Source: Symbiodinium natans
Lineage: Eukaryota > Sar > Dinophyceae > Suessiales > Symbiodiniaceae
Direction of reading: 5' to 3'
Length of the DNA: 37,500 nucleotides
Assembly: GCA_905221605.1 (NCBI GenBank)
Contig: CAJNDS010001057.1
Coordinates: 217,028-254,527, forward strand
The notes under the pieces are model-generated. The model saw only the letters and a program-made list of their open reading frames with translations. It was not told the DNA's origin and did no database searches. Below, piece by piece: positions 9,169 through 19,575 of this stretch. Every line of letters starts with the position of its first letter. The stretch's first letter is position 1. Made by a program: the position numbers and the translations under genes.

Positions 9169-9298
9169 TGGCAACGAAACAGCTCAGGCCAGAGTTTGAT
9201 TGAACTTCTGATGCAGCCACGCCAGCTTCCTGTGCAATGTTTGACTTGAGGATTGGGACTTCAAGAAGCACATGAACAGCCATGACTTCAACTTGAAA

Positions 9299-9548
9299 AT
9301 GAGCTTCCCGACCCTCAGATTGATATGTGGAGGAATCAAGAATGTAAACCAAGTTCGTATCAGAGCAACCTGCGAGGCATTTTGAGCCTGGAAAATACGA
9401 TGTTGAGCCCAAGGGCAGAAGCATCGCGGGCTTACCTTTCTCCAAGGCCATGTGCCACGTTTGTACAAGATGTTTGGACATCCGCGCCAGCACTGCAATG
9501 TTTTGCTGCGACCATAGCCTCACAGTTAACCGATGCTTCAGACGGTAG
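9299..9548 (+). pseudogene. Cys-rich coding remnant with a frame change
   Basis: Two open pieces adjoin in different frames: 9299-9385 (ATG start, 28 codons, ends TGA) and 9384-9548 (ends TAG). The second carries C-H-V-C-T-R-C and then F-C-C-D-H, a possible zinc-binding Cys/His cluster. They meet with no room for an intron, so a 1-bp frameshift is the simplest reading. This points to a decayed gene, a retrocopy, or an assembly error. Function cannot be assigned. Confidence 0.35.
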
Positions 9549-10217
9549 CTGCTTTGACTCTGGCTACAAGCCTTCATCGTGGGAAACAGTAAGGAGAAGA
9601 AAGTCCGGTAGATGCAGTAGATATAATCCCTCCTTAGCTCTCCTACCTCTCCTTCGCATTTTTGATGGTTGCTAGGGTGTCTTATTCCTTGGGAGGTCAT
9701 GTCCCGTGCACAGTCTGCGGGTGAAGTGAAGACCGGCATCTGCCCAAGGACCAGGCAATTCGACACGTGTACAATGTCATCAGTCGTTGTCCAATTCTAG
9801 ACCGACGGCTCAAGACCGCTATAGGACCACCCCTCTCAGAGATTCCCCTTTCGCTGTTCGGCTGCGGAGGCTTGTGCCAGACCGCTCCAACTTTCGGGGG
9901 TGTTCCGTTGCGGTGCGACGGAAGACTTGCATCCAAGACTTCTCCCAGGAGCCTCAGTATAGCCTCAGTTACCTTAGTTACCTTGGTTGAACTTGGCAGG
10001 CGGATGACGTACTGGTGAAAGTGCCTTGAACATGGTGTGGAACAAAGTGCGGTCCACTGGAATTTGCTGTCTGAGCACTGCCTCAGGACCTTGATAGACC
10101 TCCTCTGTTGGCCACCAAAGGGGCTTACCACGACGAGGAGACAAGGGTTGACTCACATCATGGACTGTCAGAACTTGTCTTCGTGCCAGCAGCCCGAGGG
10201 AGTTGGCCATTTAGGTT
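9549..10217. other. No gene assigned
   Basis: Overlapping short frames on both strands with no recognisable domain. A run of GTTACCTTA-type direct repeats occurs near 9966-9986. Confidence 0.5.
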
Positions 10218-10631
10218 GTGTCAGGTTTCAACGTTAAGGGAACTAGAACTCAACACGAAGTTGCCGCACAGTCAGAAAGCAGTGCAAAAGACTTGTCAAG
10301 ATGTGTCAGTTGTCAAGCCATCAAGCCAGGACGATCCAGAAGCCACCCAGAAGGCTGGAATCTTTTCTACAAGAACAAGTGTGCATGTTTCGTGTTGGTT
10401 TGCACACCTTTGAGCGACTTTGAATGTTTGAATGCGGCAGAACCAGGCCATTTCCAAGCACTTTTGCTTACTCTGTCACAGCCCCTGAGGATATGGAACT
10501 CCTGTTTAACCCAGTGCTGTGCTGAACCAAACTACATGATGTGCTGCTACAAGCCGAGAAAGCCTGTTGAAGGTTTGCATATGGGCAGTTCGGCAGAGCG
10601 CTTAGGGGCTTTTGGCTTTTGTTTGGGCTAG
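10218..10631 (+). CDS. Exon-like frame with Cys pairs, 137 aa, doubtful
   Basis: The first half (about 10218-10410) reads protein-like and contains C-V-S-C and, 24 residues on, C-A-C with aromatic residues, a possible zinc-binding pattern. The second half looks random. An ATG starts the frame, but the segment could equally be an internal exon. It lies downstream of and in the same orientation as the Cys-rich remnant at 9299-9548. No family recognised. Confidence 0.25.
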   Translation: MSGFNVKGTRTQHEVAAQSESSAKDLSRCVSCQAIKPGRSRSHPEGWNLFYKNKCACFVLVCTPLSDFECLNAAEPGHFQALLLTLSQPLRIWNSCLTQCCAEPNYMMCCYKPRKPVEGLHMGSSAERLGAFGFCLG

Positions 10632-11339
10632 GGTCGGAACGAGTCCAAATGCTGGCTGGGGGCATTTTCGTGTCCGGCAAGTCAGGCAGGTCAGAGCAAG
10701 GACTCAATTTCTAGAACTCGTGAGATTTGGGCGATTTCGGCTCGGTGGCGGTAGGGGGTGCACGCGAGGGGATCAGAGGTGGAGAAGCATCCAGAATCAC
10801 CCACGCTCGACGGTCGGGGCCGAAGCGAATCTTTTGTGTTGACCAGACAGGTGATGGACTGGCAGATGTCCTTTGATGCAAGCTCTGCTGACAAGCTGAC
10901 TGTCTCACGATGTTCCACTCCGTCGATGAAGGCACGGCTGCCGTGCACAGGTTGCTGCAACTCAGCTCCATGTCGACCTTAACCTAGCTTTTGGACTGAA
11001 CATCTTGACTGACTCGGGTTTCGGGATGGCTGTGAGAAATTCGGCAAAGCGACAGTGGGGCCTGTGAAGCTGAAGCCTGCTGAGTCACCAAAGGCATGTT
11101 TCTTAGTTTTCTCCGTAGTCACTTATTGTCCAAGAAGACCCTTGCCGGCTTCGCCGGAGCAGGCTCTGGAAGCAACGAGTTTCCAGCAGCTATGCCGATA
11201 TCCCCGGTAGACAGGAGCCATCGGCTAGGCCACGTGATTTGCCAGCCGCATCGAACAGGGCAACGATTTGGACGACGCCGAGATGGCGCACGTCTTGCTC
11301 ATGACGCCAAACGGCCCCATGCTCTGGTGAGTCCTACAC
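10632..11339. other. No gene assigned
   Basis: Both strands are open over parts of 10690-10980, with no recognisable motif. It contains short direct repeats (GTCAGGCAGGTCAG near 10680). Confidence 0.45.
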
Positions 11340-11815
11340 AGCGTTCGCGCTGCTCGCGGTGTTCGCGCTGTTCGCAATTTCAAGCAGTTCGCATGTTCGC
11401 GCTGCTTCGCAGTGTTCGCGCTTGTTCGCTCTAGTTCGGTCTTGTTGGCTCTTGTTCGCAGTGTCTCGCGCTGTTCGCGGTGTTCCTGCTGTTCGCGCTG
11501 TGCGCACTGTGTTCAAACCCTGTTCAGAGTGTTCGCGATGTTCGTGTTGTTCGCAGTGTTCGCACTGTCCGCGCTGTTCGCGCGGTTAACGCGCTGTTCG
11601 CGCTTCTACGGTTCGCTGTTCGCTGTTCGCACTGTTTGCGGTGTTCACGGCGTCGCAGGTGTTGTTGCGCTGTTCGCGCTCTGTTCGCGCTCTGTTCGCG
11701 CTCTGTTCGCGCTGTTCGTGCTGTTCTCGCTGATGTCGCTGTTTGCGCTCGCTTTTCGCGTTGTTCGCGCTATTTCGCGCTCGCTTTTCGCGCTGTTCGC
11801 GTGGCGCTATGATGT
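11340..11815. repeat. Degenerate GTTCGCGCT minisatellite
   Basis: Dozens of copies of a 9-12 bp element around CTGTTCGCGCT, highly variable. The plus frames translate as Ala-Leu-Phe/Val-Arg-rich runs and the minus frames as Ala-Asn-Ser-Glu-Gln-Arg-rich runs. These frames are by-products of the repeat. Confidence 0.9.
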
Positions 11816-12653
11816 TCATGCCACCACTTTACCTGCACTCCCACACAGAGAACGTTACCTACAAAATCCACAAAGTGGTTTCTGTGCGTCTACAACACGC
11901 ATGATTCCCAACGAGGCTCTGAAGCCCACCGAGTGTGGCTACCAAAGAGTGAGCGATTGCTGCTGAGAATTGTTACAAGTTTTCTTCAAGTAACTAGAGG
12001 AGTCCTGCAGCTCGCGACTCCATGAGCCATGTCTTGTCATGCATGGCATTGGGTGGCCTCGACCCCACTCGGGCCGCCTTGATGGCTGGTTGCCCGCCAG
12101 GCCTCTTTGACACGAGATGGTGCTCTGCGAGGTGCACGAATCTTGGCTTCCGATCCGGGGCTCCAACGATCCCTGGGTATCGGCACCTCGGCACCTGAGG
12201 CTGTACAACATCAGAATGTATTGAGCAAAGCATGGTAGGGGCTGGTTTCAACAGCGGTATGAGACAGTGGAAGTTTGCTCGTCATGGTTGGGGAGTTTGT
12301 TCATGTTTCGGTCGTGTTTCTGCGCTGTGGCATCCAGGCATCCTCAATGCTGAGTCTCGCACTGGGGATGAGCTGCATGACGAGTGGCGGTGGCAGCGAT
12401 CGGATATGGCGCTGGCCTTCGATCAGATGTCGGGCAGGCCGATCGAGCGCTTCAAAGCCTGAAGAATATTGTTAACCAGCATTCAGTTTCACGGGTTTCA
12501 AGCGTTCAGCTCCTTAAACTTTGTTGCTCCAGCTTTGCTTTGATTTTAGATTTGTTTTTGAGGTCTGTCCTGAAGCTTTCCAGACCAGCTGAAAGCGCAC
12601 CTAGGAAAGACCAGCTGTTGTCGTGCATCTGAAGCCCATGCTGCTTATCATCA
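11816..12653. other. No gene assigned
   Basis: A plus-strand stretch at about 12350-12462 (Asp/Glu/Trp/Arg-rich, ends TGA) looks mildly coding but is isolated. The rest shows nothing recognisable. Confidence 0.45.
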
Positions 12654-12852
12654 TCAGCAAGTGTTCAGTTTGAATGCAACAACCCAATCTTCCTGCAAGG
12701 ACTTGGCGGCCTCCTTGGCAGTACTGTAACCGCTCACTACCATGCCCATGCACTCGCTCAATGCTGTTAGACTGGAGGAGAACGCATGGATGTTTTGGGT
12801 GAACTTGCCGCTGAATGGGGCACTGGATTTGCATGCAATCTGGTCCAACTTC
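12654..12852 (-). CDS. Exon-like minus-strand segment, ~64 aa
   Basis: Read on the minus strand after a likely acceptor ATTCAG|AAG, the segment gives a well-balanced, probably helical sequence (Lys/Leu/Asp/Ala/Ser/Phe/Glu, two Cys, Trp) ending in TGA at 12656-12654. Composition is much more protein-like than the competing frames. No family recognised. It may pair with the minus-strand segment at 13765-13960. Confidence 0.35.
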
Positions 12853-13764
12853 TGAATACTTGTCCACTCAATGGTCCAATCAGCATCCCTATATTTGATC
12901 TTTTCAAAGCGATCGGCACGTGACGGATCTCCATATCTGCGTTCCTTCCAATCTAACGATCCTCATTTCTGTACTGTTTCAGTAAATAAAGTAATGTGCT
13001 CCTTGTGCCGTCAACTTCTGGTATGGTTGCCACGTTGACCAGCTATCTGATGCTTTCTGATTTCAATCTTTATATGGCAGTGCTATATTGGTGCTATGCG
13101 ACACCGCAAGAATGGCTCGGCTTTCCAAAGCGACACGCAGCGTGATCTGGCTCTCGACCGACATCTTTCGTGAAGTTCTGCCTTTATGCAACCATCTTTG
13201 GCGGGCAGTTTCCTTGACTCTCTTCAATGGTTGCTGTTTTCAGGGTTCTCCTTATGAAGTCTATTGATGACTGTTGTTCCCTGCAAATTTGGGTGCTGAT
13301 TCCAATTTTCCATGTTTCCCTGCTATCATACTTGTTTCTCGCCACCGGAGTCTGCAAAGGACGTTTGCTTTGAAGAAGTGGTTGTTACTTTTGAAGTACG
13401 CAGAAACTCGGAGGGTCTCTTTAAACGTTTCAAGCATCAGCACAAGTCGGTCAGACTGTGCCCCTTTGGCGCAGGTACAGCGCCCCGTCAACTTTGACAA
13501 CACGAGTGCACGGGTCCCTTCGGCGGCCAAAAGAAGAGGCCCCACCGGGAACAATATAGCAACCATATGGAACCAAATGAAGCATGAAGCAAAGACGCAG
13601 AATTTGCTGTTGCAGCCAGGTGACCTTTAGCTTTAAGAGGACGGCGCCTCTTGGCTTTCCAATCCTTTGATCTAAAGGTCGACAGGAGTGTTTAAACGTT
13701 TGCTTATCACACGCGACACGCACCTAGCGAATCCTAGCGACTAGTATCCACAGGAAAAGCAGAG
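12853..13764. other. No gene assigned
   Basis: Open frames on both strands at 13260-13720 overlap each other and none shows a motif. Possibly intronic if the flanking minus-strand segments belong together. Confidence 0.45.
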
Positions 13765-13960
13765 CCTTTCTCTCAAGGTGTCCAGGCTTCACGAGTGGCT
13801 CCTCTGTCCAGAAGATCTTATCCGCACGGCCCATCTCCAATGAGCTGGAACCGGAACCTTGTTGAAAGGCACCACACCCAAGATCTGAAGAGCTGACCGT
13901 CTGCCGACTTTCTGCGTGAAAGAGATATTCCTTGGAAATTGTCCAGTTCTCAGAGGCCTC
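13765..13960 (-). CDS. Exon-like minus-strand segment, ~65 codons
   Basis: A continuous minus-strand frame rich in Ser, Gly, Glu, Leu and Trp reads like genuine protein and has no stop across the interval. Edges are not defined by clear splice sites. No domain recognised. Orientation matches the 12654-12852 segment. Confidence 0.3.
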
Positions 13961-14661
13961 TTTTTTTGAGGCGCAGTTTCCGCACTGCCTGCTAGTCTAC
14001 TAGTGTGCCATGACACTATACAGATGTGCCATAAGCAGCGTTGTCAAACATTTAGTGGAGCCAACTGCATACCACATAACTGGATGCGGCCTGGTTTTCC
14101 AGCGATTCATGGTTTGCCTTTAAATGCCTTGAAGGACTGCAGAGCAGAGTTGCATTTCGGGGCAAACACATTTACATCGCCAGCACCTCTGTCCACTCGA
14201 AGAGTTGCAGGAGCTGCCGTCATGCCGCAAAAAGGGTTTCTGCTCGAGCTGCACCACCACTTCGCTCGCTTTGTTTGGAGTGGGCTTGTTGTTGGAACTA
14301 GGGTAAGAATGCCAAGTAATCCCCTTCGCTCGCAACAAACTCTCCCCTTCCACCGCCCCGCTGCCCTCCCACAAAGCAAGACCTCTAGGACATCACAGGC
14401 GATGAAAGAGGGCATTCTGTTAGGGAATGGCTTCAGGAGGAATGTGCTCGTGATTCTCGGGTGTGAGGCAGAGATGCTGTCCACGCAGTGGCGAAGGCAA
14501 GCTGAGCGGCATGCGCCGGGGATAAGGCTAGCTTCAGAGTTCCCAGCTACATTCTTCCATCTGTCTGCCTCTGACTGCACGGGTTCTTGCTTCTTGGGGT
14601 GGATGTTGCGGCACTTCCTGGACGCAGAGGTTCTCTGAGCAACGCATCCGACGAATGAGTA
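13961..14661. other. No gene assigned; weak 211-codon plus frame
   Basis: A plus-strand frame runs 14003-14638 with many Cys, His, Arg and Pro and no repeats or motifs. The minus strand is open over much of the same span. I cannot tell it from chance, and no spliced-leader relic or promoter was seen before the gene at 14662. Confidence 0.4.
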
Positions 14662-16737
14662 ATGAGTTGGCAGGCTCGAGTCAGGGGCTTCGGCCAGCCA
14701 GGCGTCATGGCTCCTGCTGGATGGGACCCCGAGCTTTATGACGCCTTGCTGCGAACGCTGAAAGAAGAGCTTCGAACGGAGTTTCAGGCTGAGAAAGCCG
14801 TGCTGCTAGGGCTGAGAGAAGAGCTTCGCAGGGGTTTTCAGGCTGAAACAGCCTATGCGATTGCGCAGTGCATGGCACGAGTGGAGGAATTAAGGTATGA
14901 AATCAGGCAGCAGAAAGATCATACGTTTGATGCTTGTCCTGAGCAGATTGTAAACATGCCTGAGGCTATAGGTGAGAAGGAAGCCCCCAACCCAGACTTG
15001 CTGCACACCGAAAAAGGGCCGAAAGAGCCAGTTCCCCTCGGCGAGTCGACGTGGAACGCATTGCTGGTCATTGGCCTTGCTGGGGCTGGATGGTTCGACA
15101 CCATCGTCGCGAGTGGCGTTGTCATCGCAAGCCCTCTGATGCAGCTTGCATTTACCATTGTGCTTGTCACAAGAGATTTCCTGGGAGAGCCCTTGACGGC
15201 TGAGATTGGCCCGGCACAAAGATGGAGAATGGGGGCCGCGCATGACCACAAGCATGTGGATCTTGCGGACACAAGTCTTGTGTCGCGTGTGTGCAACGGA
15301 GATTCGTCCCTGATCATGTCCAACAAGCAAGCCGACCTGATTGGGCAGGTAAATGCATATCTTGGCCTGGAAGATTCTCAGTTGACCCCTGATGGCCTGT
15401 CCCCTGGGACCGTCCTTTGTGTTCTCTGCATTTTCTGGTGGTGCCTCTATCTTGGCAGGGAGCTGCGGTCAATCCTTTCATCCGTCGAGGCTCTGTGGTA
15501 TGTGCCACATGGCCCCACTGAGCTTGTTGACGGCACGGTCCTTTCCTTGTCAACGCCACGGCGTTGCTTCTTCTACAGCGTTCGGCTTTCAAAGGCTGCA
15601 ATCTCCTGCATGTTGCTGGTCGCTGGCATTCTATGGATTGCAAGCACTACGTCTGTCAGGCGTCTTATGCTGCATGCTGTGGTCTTGAAAAACCTCCTAG
15701 AGCTGGACACCATTTTTTATGGAGCTTTCATGCCCATGAAATTCCAGGTCAGCATCAAGAAGCTCAAGCCCTTGCACTTCCGCAACTCTGTATGGCGAAG
15801 CCAGATAGAGTGCTTTCTAGTGGTGCTGCTTTTCGCCGTGGCAATGATTTTGACATGGTCCCAGCTGGTTGCCCCACTCTCTACCACCATGGAAAACTTG
15901 AAGCGCGAGTATTGTGCTGGCAACCAAGATTTTGTGGTCGGCATAAACGATCATCACGGTGTGGCCGTTGTGCGGCCAACCGTGCACTTTTCTGAGGATC
16001 TGCTGCCAGGTTTTGTTGCACAAGAAGTGCACGAGTATGCTTTGGCAAGTCCATCGCGTCAGAGCCAGCTCCTTGTAGTCAACAACATACGCGACTTCGA
16101 GAGGACGCGTTTGGAGACGGTGGCCACTTCCACGACGCAGTCATTACAGTGTGAGGATTTTGACAAGTGGTTCCTCTGGGGCCAGGGAGATGCGATTCCT
16201 GACAGATACGCGCCGTACTGGTGGGCAGCAGCCACCGGCCTAGGATTGCCAAGCAACAGTACCTGTGCGGATATGGCTGCCCATTGCCTCGGTCCGCATT
16301 CGCAGCTCCTGCGCATGGTCTGCAGTGTTACGTGCGGGTGCGTGGAACCTTCGGCCAATCCGATGTACATGGTTCAGGCCCAAGGATGCTTGCAGCAATG
16401 TCGCGATGAAGTGCAGTTCTGGACAGATGAGATGCCCTGCGAAGATGTAGCGACAGACTCTGTGGCTTGGCAGGCCTTCTGGGATTTTTATCCTTCAGCT
16501 ATGGAGGCATTCTATGGGGCCAGCCAGGCGCAGAGGTCTCAGCTTCAAGCATTAGCCGAAAACATGAAGCAGGCCGGCTGCAGTGAGCTGGATTTTGAGC
16601 TCGAGCCAACTGAAATCCTCTCAGATGTTCGTTTCTGCGATGGACATCCTCAGCTTTTCGCGCCTTTGAGCCAGTTTTGTCCGGCGACATGCTGTACAGG
16701 CAACAGTCCTTCTTGCCCATCCAGCTGCAGTGCGTAG
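14662..16737 (+). CDS. Multi-pass membrane protein with Cys-rich C-terminus, 691 aa
   Basis: The longest intact non-repeat frame in the window, with no intron evident. Residues 28-64 contain a duplicated ~17-residue helical unit (L-K/R-E-E-L-R...F-Q-A-E), suggesting a short coiled coil. Hydrophobic segments lie near residues 130-170 (two), 248-268, 308-330, 335-356 and 380-402, so about five or six membrane spans. The region from ~410 to the end is soluble. It carries two Cys-rich patches, 535-562 (C-x6-C...C-x3-C-x-C) and 659-689 (C...C-x3-C-C...C...C), recalling ShK-like disulphide modules but not matching one exactly. Asn-Ser-Thr at ~531 could be glycosylated. An in-frame TGA lies two codons before the chosen ATG; Met16 is an alternative start. 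I do not recognise the family; such proteins seem typical of dinoflagellates. Function unknown, probably cell-surface or endomembrane. Confidence 0.75.
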   Translation: MSWQARVRGFGQPGVMAPAGWDPELYDALLRTLKEELRTEFQAEKAVLLGLREELRRGFQAETAYAIAQCMARVEELRYEIRQQKDHTFDACPEQIVNMPEAIGEKEAPNPDLLHTEKGPKEPVPLGESTWNALLVIGLAGAGWFDTIVASGVVIASPLMQLAFTIVLVTRDFLGEPLTAEIGPAQRWRMGAAHDHKHVDLADTSLVSRVCNGDSSLIMSNKQADLIGQVNAYLGLEDSQLTPDGLSPGTVLCVLCIFWWCLYLGRELRSILSSVEALWYVPHGPTELVDGTVLSLSTPRRCFFYSVRLSKAAISCMLLVAGILWIASTTSVRRLMLHAVVLKNLLELDTIFYGAFMPMKFQVSIKKLKPLHFRNSVWRSQIECFLVVLLFAVAMILTWSQLVAPLSTTMENLKREYCAGNQDFVVGINDHHGVAVVRPTVHFSEDLLPGFVAQEVHEYALASPSRQSQLLVVNNIRDFERTRLETVATSTTQSLQCEDFDKWFLWGQGDAIPDRYAPYWWAAATGLGLPSNSTCADMAAHCLGPHSQLLRMVCSVTCGCVEPSANPMYMVQAQGCLQQCRDEVQFWTDEMPCEDVATDSVAWQAFWDFYPSAMEAFYGASQAQRSQLQALAENMKQAGCSELDFELEPTEILSDVRFCDGHPQLFAPLSQFCPATCCTGNSPSCPSSCSA

Positions 16738-17058
16738 AGCAGTGTCACGATTTTTTTCTAGCTGGGGAGGCTTGATGGACCTCTTCCGATCGGATCTCTG
16801 AGCTGCATGGCCCCAAAAGCACCAAAAGCAAGTAGAAGGAGGCCTGCAACGAGCACGCTGCACCCTCAACGTGCTGATCGGATGTTTAAGCAAGAAGGCG
16901 CCGAAGACTTGGCACTGGCCCGTCTGCCCAGCAGTTGGACCTTGTTTTCTTCGCATCAAGCCATTCCGCCTCTCCTTTTAGAAATGTTTCAGAATACAGT
17001 GTTTTGCAAGAGGTTCTTTGTAGGGGAGGATGGCTGAGCCTTCGAAACTCTTTCGTCT
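16738..17058. other. Probable 3' flank of the membrane-protein gene
   Basis: No gene. A 76-codon plus frame at 16807-17037 shows no motif. No AATAAA-type poly(A) signal stands out, as usual for dinoflagellates. Confidence 0.4.
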
Positions 17059-17367
17059 TTAGTATGTCTTTAGTTCATTAGATGTATATAATTTCCAGAG
17101 GGCAGCAGCCCTAGTACACGCAGCCATATCCAAGCATGACCGATGCTTGGTGGGCGTGGGGACGGTAGGAAGGGATAGGGATGGCATGAGGAGCCACAGG
17201 CGTTCTTCAACAGCATGTCCTGAAGTTCCCGGCTTGGTATAAATCAGGTTCTGATCAGGGTTGAACACGCAACTGAAGGCAAGGCATCCGTACACGGCGA
17301 TGACACGTGCTACAGCAAAGACATTTGGTATGCGCATTGCTGATAAATACAGAGTGAGCCAAAACAC
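17059..17367 (-). CDS. Hypothetical small protein, 102 aa
   Basis: Minus-strand ATG at 17367 to TAG at 17061-17059, convergent with the membrane-protein gene. The first ~35 residues are hydrophobic (one possible membrane segment or signal anchor). The rest is mixed and ends in a helical Ala/Leu/Lys segment. Amino-acid mix is protein-like, but no family is recognised and it could be an exon. Confidence 0.3.
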   Translation of the reverse strand: MFWLTLYLSAMRIPNVFAVARVIAVYGCLAFSCVFNPDQNLIYTKPGTSGHAVEERLWLLMPSLSLPTVPTPTKHRSCLDMAACTRAAALWKLYTSNELKTY

Positions 17368-17910
17368 CGAAGTTCTGCCTGTGTAGCAGTTATAGGTCCC
17401 AGCGGACGGTTACGGAGATACCTGGACCGTCTCGATTTTGCAGGCACTCAGCATCCTGCGGAGTGCTTCAGAAGGATCTCAGCTACTAGCACGGTCGCAT
17501 GGCAATGCTGCTGCGGGATGGAAGGTGCGGGAAGGAGGAAAATTGGATGCAAGCAGGCCAAGGTAAACTTGGTTTTAAAGACACATCCGCTGCACGAGGA
17601 TAAATGGCCGCAGCAGGTAGGCTTCTGTGGGTGGCCCCCCAAATTTGAGATGCCACTTGGCAGGTTTTGCAATCTCCTCTCTTCCGCTACTGTCTGCTTG
17701 TGCAGCAGGCTCGGACATCGAGATCGTCAGTGGCAGTGTCAGTTTCCAGGCCATTCCGATGCAACAAAGTTTCTGTAGCGAGCCGCTAAGTTGCCCTCTA
17801 GTCTGGGATACTCCTCTAGACTGTCCTCTTGCCTGCATCCCAAAACAACTGTGCGCCCGTGTGCTAGCAGCTGACAGCAGGGTTGTTTCGATCGGGTTTA
17901 GGGTTTAGCA
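17368..17910. other. No gene assigned
   Basis: Plus and minus frames overlap at 17448-17838 and none is convincing. A short TTTAGGG pair occurs at 17896-17909. Confidence 0.45.
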
Positions 17911-18012
17911 TAGGGGCCTTAATAATAATTACCAATACCAATTTAGGGGTTCGTTATTGTGAATATGGTACAATATACCGCCAAAACCATGTTCTAAGTC
18001 TTAAGGCCCCTA
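17911..18012. mobile_element. Possible MITE-like element with 12-bp inverted repeats
   Basis: TAGGGGCCTTAA at 17911-17922 and its exact reverse complement TTAAGGCCCCTA at 18001-18012 enclose an AT-rich 78-bp interior. A related, partly matching copy of the left end plus interior (AGGGGCCTAAATAATTACCAA) lies at about 18133-18153. Such a small non-coding element with perfect short terminal repeats fits a miniature inverted-repeat transposon. No target-site duplication could be confirmed. Confidence 0.35.
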
Positions 18013-18620
18013 CAGTAGGCGCTTCTTCGGTAAATGCTGCATGGCATTAGTTTGACCTAGCGCACACAGGGCCGCCTGTTCCTTTTGAACATGAGAATAG
18101 GTACTACAAATGATGGGGAGCGAAAGAATATAGGGGCCTAAATAATTACCAAAACTGTTGTGGGGGTTCCAACCTAAAACTTGAACTATCTTAAACCCTA
18201 AACCCTAATCCTGGAAGCTGCAACTTCGCGTGGAGCTTCTGAGAGGTGCTGCAGATCAATGCGCCCTTCTTTGAGGACCGACATAGGTGGAAGAGCATAT
18301 GAAACCGGGGACCTGGTTTAGGCAAAACTCCAAGACACTTACCAGCGCCAGGAGCACCAGATGGAAGCCTTTTTTTGGGGGACTGTGACGGTTGGGGCCG
18401 CGGCTCTTGCGCTGCGGCCCGATTCCCGCAGAGCGAAGCCTCATGCGCTAGAAAAGTTTAAGTCTTGTGATGGGGTGTCCGAACGGCTCAACAGATGATG
18501 AGTCGTTGCTTTCCTCTGATCGATGTATGTCGTTGGAGGACAGCACGTAAAAGTATATAGCCAGTGAGTGCTGTGTGCGGCAACGCTGGCGAGCCTCCCG
18601 CGTAGGCCTGCATGCTTGGC
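18013..18620. other. No gene seen
   Basis: Contains two TTTAGGG-type units in the CCCTAAA orientation near 18193-18207 and no recognisable coding sequence. Confidence 0.5.
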
Positions 18621-18636
18621 ACGTCCACCTGCTTTT

Positions 18637-19150
18637 GCTCCAGGAGTCTCGGAGTCTCTGGGTTGGGCACTCCAGGCAGACTTTGGGATTGGGCACTCCA
18701 GAGACTCTGGAGTTGGGCAGTCTTGTGGTTGGGCACTCCAGGAGTGTCTGGGTTGGGCCCTCCAGGGGTCGGGCCCCAGAGAGTCTCTGAGGTTGGGCAC
18801 TCCAGGGAATCTGGGAGCAGACCGGGCGAGGAGAAGGGTTGAGTTTAACAAACATCTAACGACCCCACACCGAAGGTGGGGAACTCCCAGAGTCCCTGGA
18901 GCCAACCTCCTGGAGTGCCAACCTCCTGGAGTGCCCAACCCCAAAGCCATATGAGAGAGTGTTTGAAGTGCTGACCCCCAACCCAGAGACTCCCTGGAGT
19001 GCCCAACAGCAGAGACTCCCTGGAGTGCCCAACCCAGAGACCCTCTGGATTGCCCACCTTCGGAGTGCTTAAAGAGTCTACTGGAGTGCCCAACCCCAGA
19101 GTCTCCCTGGAGTACCCAACCCCAGAGACTCCCTGGAGTGCCCAACGGAG
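18637..19150. repeat. Minisatellite present in both orientations
   Basis: From about 18637 to 18815 units contain GGGTTGGGCACTCCAG and AGTCTCTG. From about 18885 to 19145 the same unit recurs as the reverse complement (CTGGAGTGCCCAACCC, CAGAGACTCC). The centre near 18850 is unique. The pair forms an imperfect inverted repeat of roughly 200 bp per arm. All overlapping open frames (up to 251 codons, minus strand) are repeat by-products. Confidence 0.85.
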
Positions 19151-19396
19151 CCAATCCCAGTTGCAAGCACGTATTAAGAAAGCGTATTTGAATCAATGTG
19201 GCTTTGTTTGAACATCTTATTTGCGCTCTTTCCTCTTAACGAGGAGCAAGGTGGGCATGTTCGAAGTAAAATAATGTTCTTTTGTGTTTGGGTGATGTCG
19301 GATCTTGTGGAATGACAGAGAGGTAGATCAAGTTCTTCTAGAACCGTGGGGTCAGTCACAAGAGCAGCGCCTGGATGTCATCACGTTTTGCAAGCG
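19151..19396. other. No gene seen
   Basis: Unique-looking spacer between two repeat blocks. Confidence 0.5.
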
Positions 19397-19404
19397 GGTA
19401 AATG

Positions 19405-19462
19405 TAGGGTTTAGGGTTTAGGGTTTAGGTTTTAGGGTTTAGGTTTTAGGGTTTAGGGTTTA
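19405..19462. repeat. Short TTTAGGG array
   Basis: About eight TTTAGGG units, two of them altered to TTTTAGGG, immediately followed by the module at 19463. Confidence 0.9.
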
Positions 19463-19575
19463 TAGAAATTGTATAGGGTTTGGGCCCCAATAAGTTTTGA
19501 ACGAAAGTTTTGAACGAAAGTTTTGAACGACAGTTTTGAACGAACGTTTTGTTTTTTGGAACTATGTTTTTCATT
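19463..19575. repeat. Module A, copy 1
   Basis: ATTGTATAGGGTTTGGG, then several TTTTGAACGAAAG units, then GTTTTTTGGAAC and a poly-G-rich tract. The same order recurs at 20235-20312. Each copy precedes a G-rich block. Confidence 0.85.
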
